From: Phragmites australis | Taxonomy: Eukaryota; Streptophyta; Magnoliopsida; Poales; Poaceae | Length of the DNA stretch: 64,000 nucleotides | NCBI RefSeq assembly: GCF_958298935.1 | Contig: NC_084943.1 | Location: 8,008,001-8,072,000 of the forward strand | Direction of reading: 5' to 3' | Shown here: in pieces, positions 22,879-34,121 of the stretch | Numbering within the stretch: position 1 is the stretch's first letter | How the letters are laid out: each line of letters opens with the position of its first letter | Made by a program: the position numbers and the translations under genes | The notes under the pieces: model-generated | Databases searched by the model: none | Told to the model about the DNA's origin: nothing | What the model saw: the letters and a program-made list of their open reading frames with translations, nothing else

Positions 22879-23913
22879 GGAGGCAATGTTCCTCCATGCC
22901 CATCCTCTGTCGTTGCTCCCATACAATTCACTGGTAAGAGTCAATTTCTGCATGCCACACAGGACTAGGACCACGGTGCCCCATCCTCACAAAGGCATGT
23001 CATACAGGGTGGCCATGATGGACCACAAGATAGTGAGAGCTATTCCAACAACTATGGCATAGAGAGTAGTTCTAGATCGTATCCGTACCACTATCCTGTC
23101 CCCGATGCTTAGTCAGAGCCTCCTATTTAGTGGGTCTATGAGTGGAAAGACCCTGATTTTTATGCCATATTACAAGGATAATGGTCAACCACTTTTGCAT
23201 GGTCGGGGCAAACTTGGGCAGAGTTTAAGGCAGAGTTGCTATCTACACGATGGATAATACTCATGTCCACCGAGGAGTACAATACAGCCGAATTTAATCG
23301 CCCCCAAAGCTGGTAGTTCTAAAGGTGATGATTATTTACTTTCTGCAACTACTTTATTTCCACACCATGGTATTATACTATTTTTTTTTCCATCTCGTAG
23401 GTTGCACGTGGTGTGGATACTATGCAAATTACATTTTAAACATCGACCATCACTTTGGTAAGTACTGATGGATGACATGTGATTGTGTTTTTAGCTTTTG
23501 TATAGACAATTCAACATATTTATTAATTTGAGGTGCTACATATGTAATGTATGCATATATTCAATGAAACAATTATATGGTCATGCTCGTATTGCTATTA
23601 GTATCTATTTGTTTCCTTGGACATGTCCAAAATATAGCAAAGGTCATGCCAATTTTTTTTGATTAAACAAAACATAGCAAATCTCATGCCATATTTGTTA
23701 CTATTTTTTCTAATTTTTTGGTGATTTTTTGTTTTTTTATTTTCCTAGAAGTTCATTGATTAGGAGTTAATCCGGTCGGTTACTGCTTCAAATCGCTCGG
23801 TTTTTGATCAAATTCGCTCGATTATTGAGTCTTCGATTTTCGATCAAACTGTTCGGTTTATCGCAAAAATCGCTCGATAACTGGTCCAATTCAACCAGTT
23901 ACCGAACGGCAAA
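22879..23913 (+). other. 3' non-coding part of the hAT relic
   Basis: This is homologous to 14780-16130 of the Ds-like element (shared CCATCCTCTGTCGTTG, CGTATCCGTACCACTATCC). It lacks the MITE found in the two other copies, giving an empty-site reference near 23600. It ends in CGGTTACCGAACGG-type subterminal repeats of the hAT. Confidence 0.7.
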
Positions 23914-26208
23914 TGTAACACCCTAATTTTCATTTTTTACCAATTCATAAAAGTTTGCTAGATTTTATATTGAGTTAAACTATTTTTCAAAAGGCTAAAT
24001 CTATTTTCTAAAAGAAAATCCAAATGGACATAGGAAATATTTGAATATGTGCTTCCATGCTACCCTTAGGCATGTAGGGTTTTTCTTTGTGTGGTGTAGT
24101 GCTTGTTTGAGTTGAATTGCTTCAAATTCAAACTTTAAATGAATTTAGAAAATCAAAACAAAAGGAAAAAGGTTAAACCTCCTCTTGGGCAGCCTCCTCT
24201 CCCTTTCGACCCGTCGTCCCTCGCCAGCCCGCTCTCCCCACTCCACCGTGCCCGCGCTCCCGTGAAGATGCATGCCTGGTTGACGCTTTCATTGGAGTCA
24301 CTAACTAGTGGGACCCGCTCGTCAGGATCATTGTCTCTGAAGAGGATTCACCGTCGTGCCGCCGTCCGAGTCCGATTCCGCTGCGTTTCTCAAGTCATAG
24401 GCTTCCCTGAGACCTCCCGAGCCCCTATAAAGCTAGCCCATCTCTCCCCGGACAAATCCCATCTAAGAAGTCACTGAGATCGCGCCCAATTCATTGGATT
24501 TGAGCTCACCGCCACCGCCAATCTCGCCGCCTTGGTCGTGTTCACCGTTCCGCCGCTCCAGTGCCACTGAGCCTCGGCCGAAGCCTCCTTCTGAAGCACC
24601 TATCATTGCTGAAGCTTCTCCACCGCTCATCAACGCCATTTGGTCACCCGAGACCCTGCTATGACGAGCTCCCGTGCCCTCCGCCGCTCCTCACCGTCAC
24701 TAGCCCTCTTCCAGCGCCACCCTGCCCGAGGTAAGGTCTCCATCATGTTCCCTGTGCACGTGTGGTTCTATTCGGCCGCTCGCCGTCGAGACCTGACACC
24801 AACAACGAGGTTCCCGCTCTGCTCCAGGGACTTCACCACCGCCGATTCCCTTATTCCCCAGCCACTCGATCTCCGTGCGCCGTTAGATCTGAAACCGGTG
24901 GACTAGATTAGATCGCCTATATATCCCTTCGGTGTCCAATCCAATGCTGCCACGCGTCATCCCATAATCCCAGTCAGCCCCAGCCACCTCACTTGCCCTG
25001 TCAGCCTGCCAACTTAGCTGCCACCTCAGCCATGTGTTGCACAGTCAGCCGTCACACAAAATTGCATGCAGTGTTTGTCAATATGATGGATAGTCACCTA
25101 TGTTAGGGTTTTCCCTAGATTTTTTCTTATCATCCCTTGGAACCTAGATGGTTTATGGTTAGGTATTTTTGGTGGGTAGATTGCTTAGCTATGCTTTTGG
25201 GATACTGGGAAGTGTCATAATCTTGACTAATAAACTTATGCAACAATGGTAGTTAAATTGTTAATGGTCTAGCAACATGGAATCTTAGGCCTTGAGCAAA
25301 ATGGTTTTGTGGTTGTCATGGTTATGATATTAGTTTAGTGTTTGCTCAAGTAACCTAAGTAAAGACCGGTTCTTGAAGCGATAACTCAAGAAGTAACGTA
25401 CCAACCATGAGGCTATATGGGTAAGGTGTGACATACTAGTTAGAGTCTATCCAGTGTGTATTGTATCATCACAAAAGGGGGCTTCTGGGTAGGAGTTGGA
25501 CTCGCGTAAATCCTAGCGGTGAAACATAGTGGGTAGATGCATACTGGATTAGTTTCTGGTTAGTGAAAAATGTCATTTAGCGATTTCTTGGTAGCACACC
25601 ACTGGCGTATGTTAAGTATCTTGCAAACATGACAACATAGAATTCACTGAATTGTGGGGAAAGTTGGACAACCTCTGCAGAGTGTAAAAACTGTTATAAT
25701 AGCCATGCCCTCGGTTATGGGAGACTTGGATCCTCACATGATTAGTTTGTTGTGGATGTGAGTTTGGTTATGGTTTTGGTTATGGTACAGGGAGTACTAG
25801 GTGGTTATGGTGTGCAAGGTGGGGAGCCTTGTATGCTGGGTGTTGGACTGTATGGGTTACACTTGCTGAGTACTCCATGTGCTCACCCTTACTATCTCCT
25901 ACAATACATATGCTGCTCAGTGGAAGACTTTGAAGATTTCCAAGATGACGACCTGGCGTTCTAGGAGCGTGCCTTCTGGTCGGTGCATGTGGAGTGCTTG
26001 GTCACCGATGCTTTCATCCCGCTGTCGTCATTTAGATGTTGTCGTTTAGTTATTAAAGTTGTTTAGGTGAAGGCTTTTTGTAAGAAGTAAATGATTGTCA
26101 CTTAAAGTATTGCTTTTGTTACTTCACCTATGACGTCCTTATGTGTGTTAAACTTTCTGGGCACACATAAGCCGCACTTGATTTTGTTCATTAAAACCGA
26201 GTGTGATA
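23914..26208 (+). repeat. Solo LTR E (gypsy, related to LTR A)
   Basis: It starts TGTAACACCC and ends GTGTGATA. The flanks GCAAA (23909-23913) and GCGAA (26209-26213) form a 5-bp TSD with one mismatch. The 3' half (CACATAAGCCGC, TGACGTCCTTATGTGTG) is clearly related to LTR A, but the 5' half differs and the whole is shorter (2295 bp). It contains a TATA-like CCCTATAAAGC at 24423 and a reduced GGTTNT minisatellite near 25750-25810. With no interior or second LTR it is a solo LTR left by recombination. Confidence 0.8.
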
Positions 26209-26944
26209 GCGAATCTGGCATTTTTTGTCCAAATTTTAGATTTTGCCGAATGAATTTTGAGCGAATTGTAGTCGAATTTAGAGCGATTTTTGGGTAACCG
26301 CCGGGGACCGGTAATTGTTTGCAAAGCAGTAATTAAAACCCTGGCCAACATGGCATGAGGCCATGGGTCGTGCCTGGGCCAAGCGCGCGGCACGGCTCGG
26401 CTAAGTCAGGCCGGCAAGGGCACGGCCCAGTGCGGACCGGCACGGACTGGCACGACCAGGCCAACACATCTGGACCCGACTATTTTATATTTTCTATATA
26501 TATATATATATAATTTTGCAACTATTTTTTTTTATTTTCTATATTTCTTATATTATTTTATCTATTTTCTATATATTTTTTAAATTTTGTAGCTCGTGGC
26601 ACCGTGCCTGTCGTGCCCACAGGGCCGGCCATGCCGCCTGGCCATAATCGTGCCTGGGCCAGCCCGGCACGACATGATGCATGATGAGTCGTGCCATGGG
26701 CAGAGGGCGCGGCACGCGGGCTGGCACGGCATGACCCGTTACATTACCTGGTCCTATCGAGCTATGCCTAACCGGTCGTGCCTAGCTGGGCCCATGCTAG
26801 GACAGCCCGATTGGCCCATTTGGCCATCTATGCCTAGCGCCAATCCCGATCCCTCCCCACTCTCCACCTCTAGCGCAAAGCTCGTGGTATCCTGATATCC
26901 CTCGTGGTCAGCCTCGCCATGCGGTTCCTCGCACCGCGGCCCGC

Positions 26945-28002
26945 CAGGGTGAGATCGCAGGCCTGCAGCTCCTCTCCATCTTCCTCTCCACCATTGCGGG
27001 GCTCATTCTGGGCCCGTTCCCCGTGGGCGCCTAGGCCTTCCTTGGGCTCACTGCCACCATCGCCACGCACACTCTCCCCTTCACCGCCGCTTTCTCCGCT
27101 TCACCAACGAGGTCACCTGGCTCATCGTCATATCATTCTTCTTCACACGGGGGTTTGCCAAGACGGTTCTCGGCAACCGCATCTCCACCTACTTTGTCAA
27201 GTGTCTCGGGAGTAGCATGCTGGGATTGTCATACAGGCTAACCATCAGTGAGGCCTGCATCACACCGGCCATTCCCAACACCACGGCCAAGGCCGGGGGC
27301 GTGTTCATGCCCATCCTCAAGTTGCTCTCGCTCTCGGCAGAGAGTAAGCCCAACCACCCATCATAGCGGAAGCTTGGGTCCTATCTTGTGATAACGAATT
27401 GACACAATTTTAGGTAATTAAGTAATGGCATTCATCATATTCGCGTGGGATTAGTAGATTAACTCACTGCTTGCAACTTGATCATAGATCAGATATATCT
27501 TGTTTGCTACATAGACTTTAGGTTTCTAAGATATGAATGCGCTGAAATACTTGATCTACAGTATAAATAGATACCCATCTGGAATCTGCTTTTAATGACA
27601 CAATATTTTTCTTGTTTTATCTTTGATATAATATTCATCTGTATCCATCATTACATGATGAAATACATGACAGATCTTTTATCCTTCATTAGAGTGATGA
27701 GATCAGTAACTACTAATTAGGCAAAATGCTTCAGAACACCATATATGATATATTATGAATTATGCCCTAGAAATAATACTCGCTAGTGTTTTTTGTGTTA
27801 GTGGTCATGATAGATATATAACCTGTTGCACAATTTCTTTGCAGGGATGCTATTGGTGTGTCTTGTGTTGTGGCTGCAATGCTTGGGCTCTCCATTCTTC
27901 TCCTGCTTAGTGTGCTAGACTGGGATGATTGAATGGAAAATTACCATGGGAAGACATCGGCTTGGTTTGCAGTTCTGGTCGGAATGGCGGAACAGCTCAC
28001 TA
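26945..28002 (+). pseudogene. DIT1: 2-oxoglutarate/malate translocator (chloroplast DiT1-like) pseudogene
   Basis: Exon-like block 1 (about 26945-27410) reads LQLLSIFLSTIAGLILGPF, AFLGLTATIATHT, VTWLIVISFFFTRGFAKT, GLSYRLTISEACITPAIPN and AKAGGVFMPILKLLSLSA. These are hallmarks of the plastid envelope dicarboxylate translocators that exchange 2-oxoglutarate for malate. A GTAATT donor follows at 27411. Block 2 (about 27845-28002, after TTTCTTTGCAG) reads AIGVSCVVAAMLGLSILLLL and WFAVLVGMAEQLTN. The roughly 120 residues normally lying between the blocks, the transit peptide and the C-terminus are all missing. Stops (27032, 27364, in WDD-stop near 27930) and a 1-bp deletion near 27091 confirm a pseudogene. 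The Tat-like LTR at 28003 cuts it off. Confidence 0.8.
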
Positions 28003-28850
28003 ACTGTTGGGGGAAAATAAACCAGCCTTAGGACAATGGTTCAAGATCACTATCAAAGGTCCCTCCGCAGCCTTCGGTCTCCAGACCTTCAGTAGGAGGC
28101 CCAACTTCTGGAGACTGCGAGCCCCTTCAGGTCACCTCTCCGGTACGTACGTGGCCTTCCGAAGACTCAAAGCTACAACAAATCCCTCCAGAGCCTTTGG
28201 CCTCTGAACCCTCAGCAGGAGGCCTAGCCCCCAGAGGCTGCGGACCCCTTTGGGCCACCCCTCCGGTGCCCGTACGGACTTCCGAAGCCTAAAGATGTAA
28301 CCGATCTCCGGAGATAATATGAGGAAAAAAAGGACACTCCCTGCAGCTGACCTGACGTGAGGTGATAGGCGATTAAGGCCGGTGCAAGTGGTGCTCATCC
28401 TAACACCCTCGGCAGAGCGGCGCCGGGCCGCAATTAGCGACCGGCTCACCCCTCAGGGGCAGGCAGCACAATAGTTACCACGGTAGATATTTATCTTGTA
28501 TGTAGGATAAAAAGTAGTTATCCAGGATAACCCAGTAATTCAGCCAGGTCCCAGATATTTGTACATCGTGATAACTTGTACACTAAGCTACGTACCACCT
28601 TATAAATAGGGGGTCATGGTCATCTGGGAAGGGAAGAGATCACAAGGAGAACACTCAAGGCAACAAGCAATACACAAAGGTGCCCAAGTGCTAAACCACG
28701 TTGTGATACTTCCACATACCGATCCATTTTTCTATTATCAATACATTTGTGGTATTTCTTCCTCTCAAACTCCGTCTCCAAGATTGAGTCTCCTCCTTAG
28801 AAGAAACTCTCACTGTACTTGCTGTGGCAAGACGATCTCTTGCTCCAACA
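28003..28850 (+). repeat. LTR of Tat-like element
   Basis: It starts TGTTGGGGGAAAATAAACC and ends TTGCTCCAACA. It contains a TATA box (TATAAATA, 28601-28608) about 240 bp from its end and internal near-repeats of CCTTCGGTCTCCAGACC type (28068-28270). Confidence 0.75.
28601..28608 (+). promoter_or_regulatory. TATA box of the Tat-like LTR
   Basis: CCTTATAAATAGGGGG is a canonical plant TATA context in the expected U3 position. Confidence 0.55.
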
Positions 28851-29700
28851 CGCGCCGCCCATGGGGCTCAAACATAGAAGTGCTAAAGAGAGGTAGGAAT
28901 CCACCAGAAAAACCACCAACACGCTAGCCGCCATATCCACCGTTGCAACCATGCAACCATATGCGTGGCTATCTCAGCCATGCACACCGCGTGTAGCCTC
29001 CACCCCCGCTGCCGTATGGAATGGCGTTCCTCCAGCCTTGATCAACCCAGAATCTTGGGTCAGTATGGAAACTCCAGATGGCACGGAGGCCTTCTAGCCT
29101 CTGCATGGCGAAGACCTCATTGCACCAGGAGAGGTCACTGAACCCAGGGATGTTCCTGCCTGGGCTTGGTCCCAAAGTATCTCCTTCAATAGGACCTGGG
29201 ATGCCCCAGGCGAGCCAACATCTTCGGAGAATTTGTCTACCCAGCATCTTCCTCGGGCCCCTCCCGCGAAAGAGGGTTTTGAGGAGGTGCAAGGCTCCGG
29301 AGTGCACAGACCCCACTAGAGCCCCTGATACAGCCCTCGATGCCAACCGCATGCAAGGAACCCCAAGTCCACCTCGTCCAGGGAGGCGTAGTCAGAGCCA
29401 CTCCGGCTCCGGAAGCCGGTTCACCAGACAACCTTGACGGTCTCCCTAAAGGAAAGGAAGCCCTGGGGAAACCATAGGCTCCAGGGCCCACGACCCCCGG
29501 CAACGACCTCAACCTAAACCAATAGCTCCGGTACCCCCGGAGGCACACGGGTGCATCCTGCACGGACCAGAGTGCGGCCACAACACCAATGACTGCCGAA
29601 CCCTCACGACCTTCAGGGAGGAGTACCTCAGAAGACAAGCAGGATACCTAACCACATAGGGTACCAGCGAAGAATGGCACAGGGGTCGGAAGCTTGGGGC
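28851..29700 (+). pseudogene. Tat-like gag remnant
   Basis: There are plus-strand fragments in shifting frames: PAAVWNGVPPALINPESW (about 29010) and, near 29550-29640, CILHGPECGHNTNDCRTL followed by FREEYLRRQAGYL. The latter is the C-x-x-H-G ... GH-x4-C arrangement seen at the nucleocapsid end of grass Tat/Ogre-type gag proteins. Stops and frameshifts prevent any full product. Longer open stretches on the minus strand here are shadows of high GC content. Confidence 0.55.
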
Positions 29701-29795
29701 AAACTCCTGGGCAAATCCCTAGCCCTCCGACCTCGCTCCGTTGCCACCAACTCCGCCACTGATGGTGCAATATCCTAGCGACAAGGACTAACTCG

Positions 29796-30312
29796 GAGAA
29801 CGCCATCGCCAGGCTCTGGACAGATTACCTCCGGTGCCAAGCAACGACTAAGGGATGAGGGGGTCGAGGACCACCTCTCCCGATTACCCTTTGGCTCCAC
29901 CTCCGACACGCTGTCGCCAGGCTCCAGACAGACTACCTCCGGAGAAGGGCAGCGGCTAAGGGCCGAGGGGGTTGAGGACCACCTCTCCCGTCTAGCCTTT
30001 GTCTTGGCCTCCGACACGCTATCGCCAGGCTCTAAACGGATTACCTTTGGAGCCGAGCAGCGGCTAAGGGCCGAGGGGGTCGAAGACCACTTCTCCTGTC
30101 TAGCCTTCGGTTTCGCCTCCGACACGCCATCTCCAGGCTCCAGACGGATTACCTCTAGAACTGGGCAATGTCTAAAGGCCGAGGGGGTCGAGGACCACCT
30201 CTCCCGACTAGCCTTCAGATCCACCTCCGACACGCCATCGCTAGGCTCTGGGTGGATTACCTCCGGTGCTGGGCAACGGCTAAGGGCCGAGGGGGTCATG
30301 GACCACCTCTCC
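29796..30312 (+). repeat. 108-bp tandem repeat, in frame, about 4.8 units
   Basis: Unit starts at 29801, 29909, 30017, 30125 and 30233 are exactly 108 bp apart. In one plus frame each unit encodes SDTPSPGSRRITSGAGQRL then RAEGVEDHLSRLAF with small variations, open from about 29793 to 30315. The opposite strand is open too (LSRCPAPEVIRLEPGD...). The multiple-of-three period and the lack of indels between units suggest the expansion occurred while the region was coding, or that it is recent. Confidence 0.85.
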
Positions 30313-31272
30313 TAGCCTAGCCATAGGCTTCGAGGCCTTCAAGACTCATAATAGAGACCTTATTCTGGCAAAGGTACGCCTACTATTACCTATCAATAGT
30401 TTACCTAGCTGGTCTATCTTTTGTATAGTAAGATCAAAATATGTTGAAGGCCTCCAACCTTAGTGCTAGAAGTTTTTACAACAGATAGCCACTAGGTAGA
30501 AATTTTAGACCTAGATTACATCCCTGTTTAGCAGTAAGCATTAGAACTAAGTTATATCTTCATTTGACATGAGTTATGAATAGTTGTCTAACCTAACTAT
30601 GTCTTATACTGCAATTAGCTGCTTATTGCAAACTGTTGACTGCAAACTTAACTAGTACATAACCATGCAAAAACCCATGTACCGTAGACGCAACATGCCT
30701 AGATCATCTAGAAGGCAAGACTACCTAGGTTTCCTAGAAGGCATCACGTAGTCTCAGTAAACAGTGAGGCCCACACACCTGCAGCTGCGCCGCATGCCTA
30801 GGTCACCCAGAGGGCAGATTATGCCCAGGTGTCCTGTAAGGCATTGCATAGCCTCGGTAGTGTCGAAGCCACGCCCCGGGGAATGTCCTCGGGAGCAGAG
30901 ATACGGTGCTCTAAGGAATGCTGTCGCAAGGAATCCTCGTTGCATGACATGCCTACACACCGCGGGCACAACAGCCTAGGTCACCACGAAGGCATCAAGC
31001 CTAGGTTTACTGAAAGGCGCCTCGATAGTGTGTAGATGCCGGTTATTAAGGCACTTCCTTGGTAATGCAGTTGCGATGCCCCTAAAGGATTTCTTCGGGA
31101 GGCGTGACACACCCATGCACCTGTAAGCATTGCTTGGCTAAACCTAAAGTCACCGGAAAAGGTTTCTCAGAGGGTAGAATTTGCCCTGGTAAGCAGTGGA
31201 GCCTACACACCTACAGCAATGCAGCATGCCTAGGTCACTAAAAGGTAGATTTTGCCAAGGTGCCCTGGAACC
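30313..31272. repeat. Degenerate short-module repeat region
   Basis: After about 350 bp of featureless AT-rich sequence, 30690-31272 repeats modules such as ATGCCTAGGTCAC, GAGGGCAGATT and CCTACACACCTACAGC at irregular spacing. The pair near 30760 and 31193 (CAGTG-AG-CC-ACACACCT) shows the clearest agreement. There is no coding signal. It may be part of a rearranged LTR. Confidence 0.45.
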
Positions 31273-32695
31273 AACACCTTCGTACTACCTGGGAGATCTG
31301 GACTACTCTGAGTGTCTTTCATGAGGATACAAATCAGATTAAGGCCAGACACCAAATCAACCAAGAATATCAAATGTTTGTGCAAGTCCCTAGAGTGTCT
31401 TTGGATGCGATGTTTGCTCGCTTTGATGGCACCATTAGCAATCTTCGCTCTACTGGTGATTTGCCATATTCTGACAAGGAGCGAGCGATCAAACTTCTCT
31501 ATGCTCTTGACCTTAGCATATGGGAGGTGAATATCTCAAGTATTAAAGAGTCAGTGAGTTACGACATGTTAACTTGTGATGAACTCTTCAGCAAGCTCAA
31601 GTCCATTGAGATCACCAAGGCATCTCGTCTAGGCCTAGGAAACCCCCTGTCCTAGAACATGGCATTGCTTTCGAGCACTACTGGTGGCAGGATGGAGCTA
31701 GCCTTTCTTGTGCTAACACTTCATTTGGTGGTTTTTCTTTGTCTTCCTTGGTCTCTATCACTAAGGAGCAAGTGGATACTTTCGATGATGAGGATCTTGC
31801 TCTCATCGTGAAAAAGTTCACTCGCTTTTACAACAACAGGAGAGACTGGAGGAGGGGCGGTTCCTGTTCTTGCTTTGAAGAAGGACAATAAGAGGGAAGA
31901 TCGTGACCAAGAATACAACAAGCACAAGAAGAAGGACAAGAAGCCCTTCTTCAAAAAGAACCACGACAAGATGGCTAAGAAAATGACCAAGGCAGCTTCC
32001 AGGGCGTTCGTGGCGGCTCTCAGCGACATAGACACTTCCTCAAGAGAGGAGGATAGCTCAGAGGAGGAGGAGCAGCCCATGAAGAATAAGAAGAAGGCCA
32101 AGGACTTCACTAGCCAGTGCTTCATGGCAGACGACAACGACAGTGATCCCGATCTTGATCCCTCTGAGGTACCACTCACCTACAACCAACTTTCAATTCA
32201 GGTTGATACCTTGAATGACGCGCTCATTAGTCAGGATAGATTGCTTAAGAAAGCGGTTCGTGAGGTTAAGGAACTCAAGTCTATGCTAGAATGTTCTTTT
32301 TTTGAGCTTGAGTTGCTTAGGACTAGGGCCAAGGTTGAGGATGAGTGTGAGAGTTTCTTGGTGGTCATGGCTGAACTTGCCGAGCTTCAGAATGCGCATG
32401 CTCAAGTTGCCAGTCAGCTTGAGACTACCGAGAAGAAGCTTCTTGACGAGGAGTCTAGACCTACTCTCTTAGGCACTTGCAAGAATTGCCCTTTTCTCTC
32501 AAAGATGTTGTTGTGAAAGCCAAGCGCATAAAAGTGTTAGAGTCTGTGCTGAGAGTTCTAAGGATGTATAGCCTAACTGTCCCACCTGCATTATCCTTAA
32601 GGACAAGGTCAGTTGGGTTAGAGGGCAAGTTGAAAAGCTTTTGGCCGAAAATAAGTATCTCCTTTCTCTTGTGGAGAAGTGCTCGGAAGGCAAGG

Positions 32696-34121
32696 TGTAG
32701 GATCGAATATGCACAAAATAGCTAATCAGAGGGGGGGGGGGGTGAATGATTGTGGAAACCAAATTCAAAGATTAACTCACCCAAATCAAAACTCGATTAA
32801 ACTCAATATTCCACTCGAAATAGAATGCACAAGCTCTAGTAAAAAAATGTAGAGAAAGATCTGCTGGTCAGATTGCTCTCAAATTTGGTCATAAAAAACT
32901 GGATTCAAATACGAAACTAACCAAACAAGTATCGAGTAAGTCGGATATGTGGATCAAAAGTTATTATTGGTCAAAGCAGACTGTATCAACCAGTGTCAAG
33001 TAGATCAAAACTTAGTCGAGTTGACAAAAAGCTACTCAAGAACAAACCAAATCCACTCAAAATTTTCTCAGATCAACACTAGATATTATAGCAAGGTTTT
33101 AAATGGATTAAACCAAGATGAAACTTCATAGACATATGAAATTAACTGAAAACCAAAACCTAGCATGCATAATATAAACAGAGAGAAAATTTCAAATCAG
33201 CAACTCATCAACTTACGAAACTTGATTTTCATTGCATAGATAAGTTTACAATATGCCTCTCCAAGCATCCAACAAGGATTTCCACGAATCCCAAAATAGC
33301 TCTCTCTCAAGTTTCTCTATCTCTCTACTATGTTCTGCGCGCATATTAATCATTACAACAAACCTCTCTATTTATAGGGTAGCCACACGCACAAACCCGA
33401 TTGAATCGAACTACAACTCCCTGTCGTATTCAATCTGGTCTCTATCCTCCTGTAATAACAAGAGGACAAACAACTTCTGCTAATTAATCTAATTATCCAA
33501 CTACTCTTACATAATCATGCATGCACATCTCCCATGCACACATGCATATACGTAATCAACTCAGAGTCTGTCTCCGACACTAACTCTTGTCTCAAGTCCA
33601 GCCGCCACACGACTCCCTCGTGCCTGCTCCAACTTGAACATGAATTAGTCTTCACATCCTCTCATGATCAAATCACCTCCTGCGTCCATCATGAAGCCTT
33701 GTCTCCATATGCATTATTTTCTCAACTTGAACATCCTGCATGACATCGTCGATCACCACGACCTCAGTTCCTCCTAAACCTAGTCGCTGAACCTTAGTTC
33801 CTCCCTAAACTTAGTTCGTTGATCCATGATCGACTACATTCACCTTCGAGCAACACCTGCACATGAATTAAACAACAATCGAGTATGAGCACAAGTCCTT
33901 CCCAACTTGACTCAAGATCAGTTCACGCAATACCACACAAACTCCAAGCAAAACCAACATGCTAACATAAGCATACCCAACTAATGATAACGCATCAAAC
34001 CAACTATGCTATCCAAGCATATCTTAGCAACTTATGAACATCAACCAAATATCATTATGCTAAATCACTTTGCTCTGCCAATTTCATCAACCAAACCAAT
34101 TTTTCATCACATGATCTCACA
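32696..34121 (-). repeat. Antisense solo LTR inside copia gag (TSD CAAGG)
   Basis: On the minus strand it starts TGTGAGATCATGTG and ends ATTCGATCCTACA. It is flanked by CAAGG at 32691-32695 and 34122-34126, an exact 5-bp TSD. A TATA box (minus strand TATAAATA, 33369-33376) is present, and a G-run lies at 32729-32741. The ending GATCCTACA is shared with the copia LTR at 43335-44855, so it is a related copia LTR, although the starts differ. Confidence 0.9.
33369..33376 (-). promoter_or_regulatory. TATA box of the antisense solo LTR
   Basis: The minus strand reads CCCTATAAATAGAGAGG, a canonical TATA box about 670 bp upstream of the LTR's 3' end. Confidence 0.5.

Larger units (their letters stand above)
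19363..26343 (+). mobile_element. hAT transposon relic with dead transposase
   Basis: The left terminus CAGGGTTCAAAACTAC and inverted right terminus AATTAAAACCCTG carry the CAGGG...CCCTG ends typical of hAT elements. The interior encodes a BED/DUF659/hAT-dimerisation transposase, now a pseudogene, and a 2295-bp solo LTR is nested near the right end (23914-26208). Without that LTR the element would be about 4.7 kb, a normal autonomous hAT size. No TSD is recognisable at its borders (GCTGGTAC against GCCAACAT), so the element is old or its ends have been altered. Confidence 0.8.
19319..26832. mobile_element. Outer hAT-like non-autonomous element, split by a nested hAT
   Basis: The left end TAGAGATGGCCAA (19319) and inverted right end TTGGCCATCTATG (to 26832) are flanked by CCTAACGC (19311-19318) and CCTAGCGC (26833-26840), an 8-bp TSD with one difference. 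Only about 44 bp (left) and about 490 bp (right) belong to it. The right part is full of GGCACG/CGTGCC words and holds a short (TA)n run near 26495. The rest is the nested hAT at 19363-26343. The surrounding 20 bp (CGATCCCTCCCCAC) is also duplicated, which slightly blurs the TSD call. Confidence 0.65.
28003..30310 (+). mobile_element. Tat-like gypsy element, LTR plus partial interior
   Basis: A 5' LTR (28003-28850) is followed by a PBS-like CGCGCCGCCCATGGGG and a gag-like interior that includes a zinc-knuckle-type stretch and a 108-bp tandem repeat. No polymerase and no 3' LTR are seen, so the element is truncated on the right near 30310. It interrupts the DIT1-like pseudogene. Confidence 0.65.

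Noticed and set aside
19355..26351. GCTGGTAC / GCCAACAT as the TSD of the inner hAT
   Set aside because: Only three of eight bases agree, which is no better than chance. The element is accepted on its termini and transposase, not on a TSD.
29237..30299. Long minus-strand open frames (133 and 174 codons) over the Tat-like element
   Set aside because: They are antisense to gag-like remnants and to the 108-bp repeat. High GC content and the repeat itself keep the opposite strand open. There is no domain or start context.
31721..32179. Minus-strand serine/leucine-rich frame of 152 codons (and 45612-46087)
   Set aside because: It is antisense of the Lys/Glu-rich gag coding strand. Both gag copies produce it for the same reason.
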